NCBI GenBank assembly: GCA_937902695.1 | Contig: CALFNI010000665.1 | Coordinates: 1 to 6,137 of the forward strand | Length of the DNA: 6,137 nt | Direction: 5' to 3' | DNA from: an uncultured Rhodanobacteraceae bacterium | GTDB taxonomy: Bacteria; Pseudomonadota; Gammaproteobacteria; Xanthomonadales; Rhodanobacteraceae | Shown here: one piece after another, positions 6,137 through 6,137 of the stretch | Position numbering within the stretch: the first letter of the stretch is position 1 | How the letters are laid out: each line of letters opens with the position of its first letter | The notes under the pieces: generated by a model | What the model saw: only the letters and a program-made list of their open reading frames with translations | Database searches by the model: none | Told to the model about the DNA's origin: nothing | Made by a program: the position numbers and the translations under genes

Positions 6137-6137
6137 G

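Noticed and set aside
1..6137. CRISPR array, insertion sequence, tRNA or integration site
   Set aside because: No regularly spaced repeats, transposase or integrase motifs, terminal inverted repeats or tRNA-like folds were seen, and nearly all sequence is accounted for by coding regions.

Overview
This 6.1 kb window is a compact polysaccharide-assembly segment from a high-GC bacterium. G/C dominates third codon positions, spacers are very short, and several stop/start codons overlap. Together with the gene families, this is compatible with a proteobacterium, perhaps Burkholderiales-like. That is an impression from composition and gene style; there is no rRNA or marker gene here to settle taxonomy.

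Plus-strand block (1-4614). The window opens in the tail of a membrane-anchored GT2 glycosyltransferase (polyprenyl-phosphate sugar synthase type). Four genes follow on the same strand: a GT4 glycosyltransferase, a class I SAM-dependent methyltransferase starting at a GTG that overlaps the GT4 stop, a second GT2 glycosyltransferase, and a 12-helix Wzx/MATE-type flippase. Spacers are 53 nt or less, so the block reads as one operon. The largest, between methyltransferase and GT2, carries a perfect 7-bp hairpin.

Minus-strand block (6136-4662). A WbqC-family protein, cut off at the right edge, overlaps by 4 nt a PAPS-dependent sulfotransferase. The two blocks converge on a 47-nt junction at 4615-4661, which has a GC-rich dyad but no T-tract.

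How it may work together: the glycosyltransferases would build a lipid-linked repeat unit on the cytoplasmic side of the inner membrane. The methyltransferase and sulfotransferase could decorate it, and the flippase would move it to the periplasm. No polymerase, ligase, initiating transferase, chain-length regulator or export gene is present, so the final product (O-antigen, capsule or exopolysaccharide) cannot be decided. The most interesting points are the WbqC-sulfotransferase pair, the possible methylated and sulfated glycan, and the unusual translation start of the GT4 gene. I found no tRNA, rRNA, CRISPR array, insertion sequence or convincing promoter.
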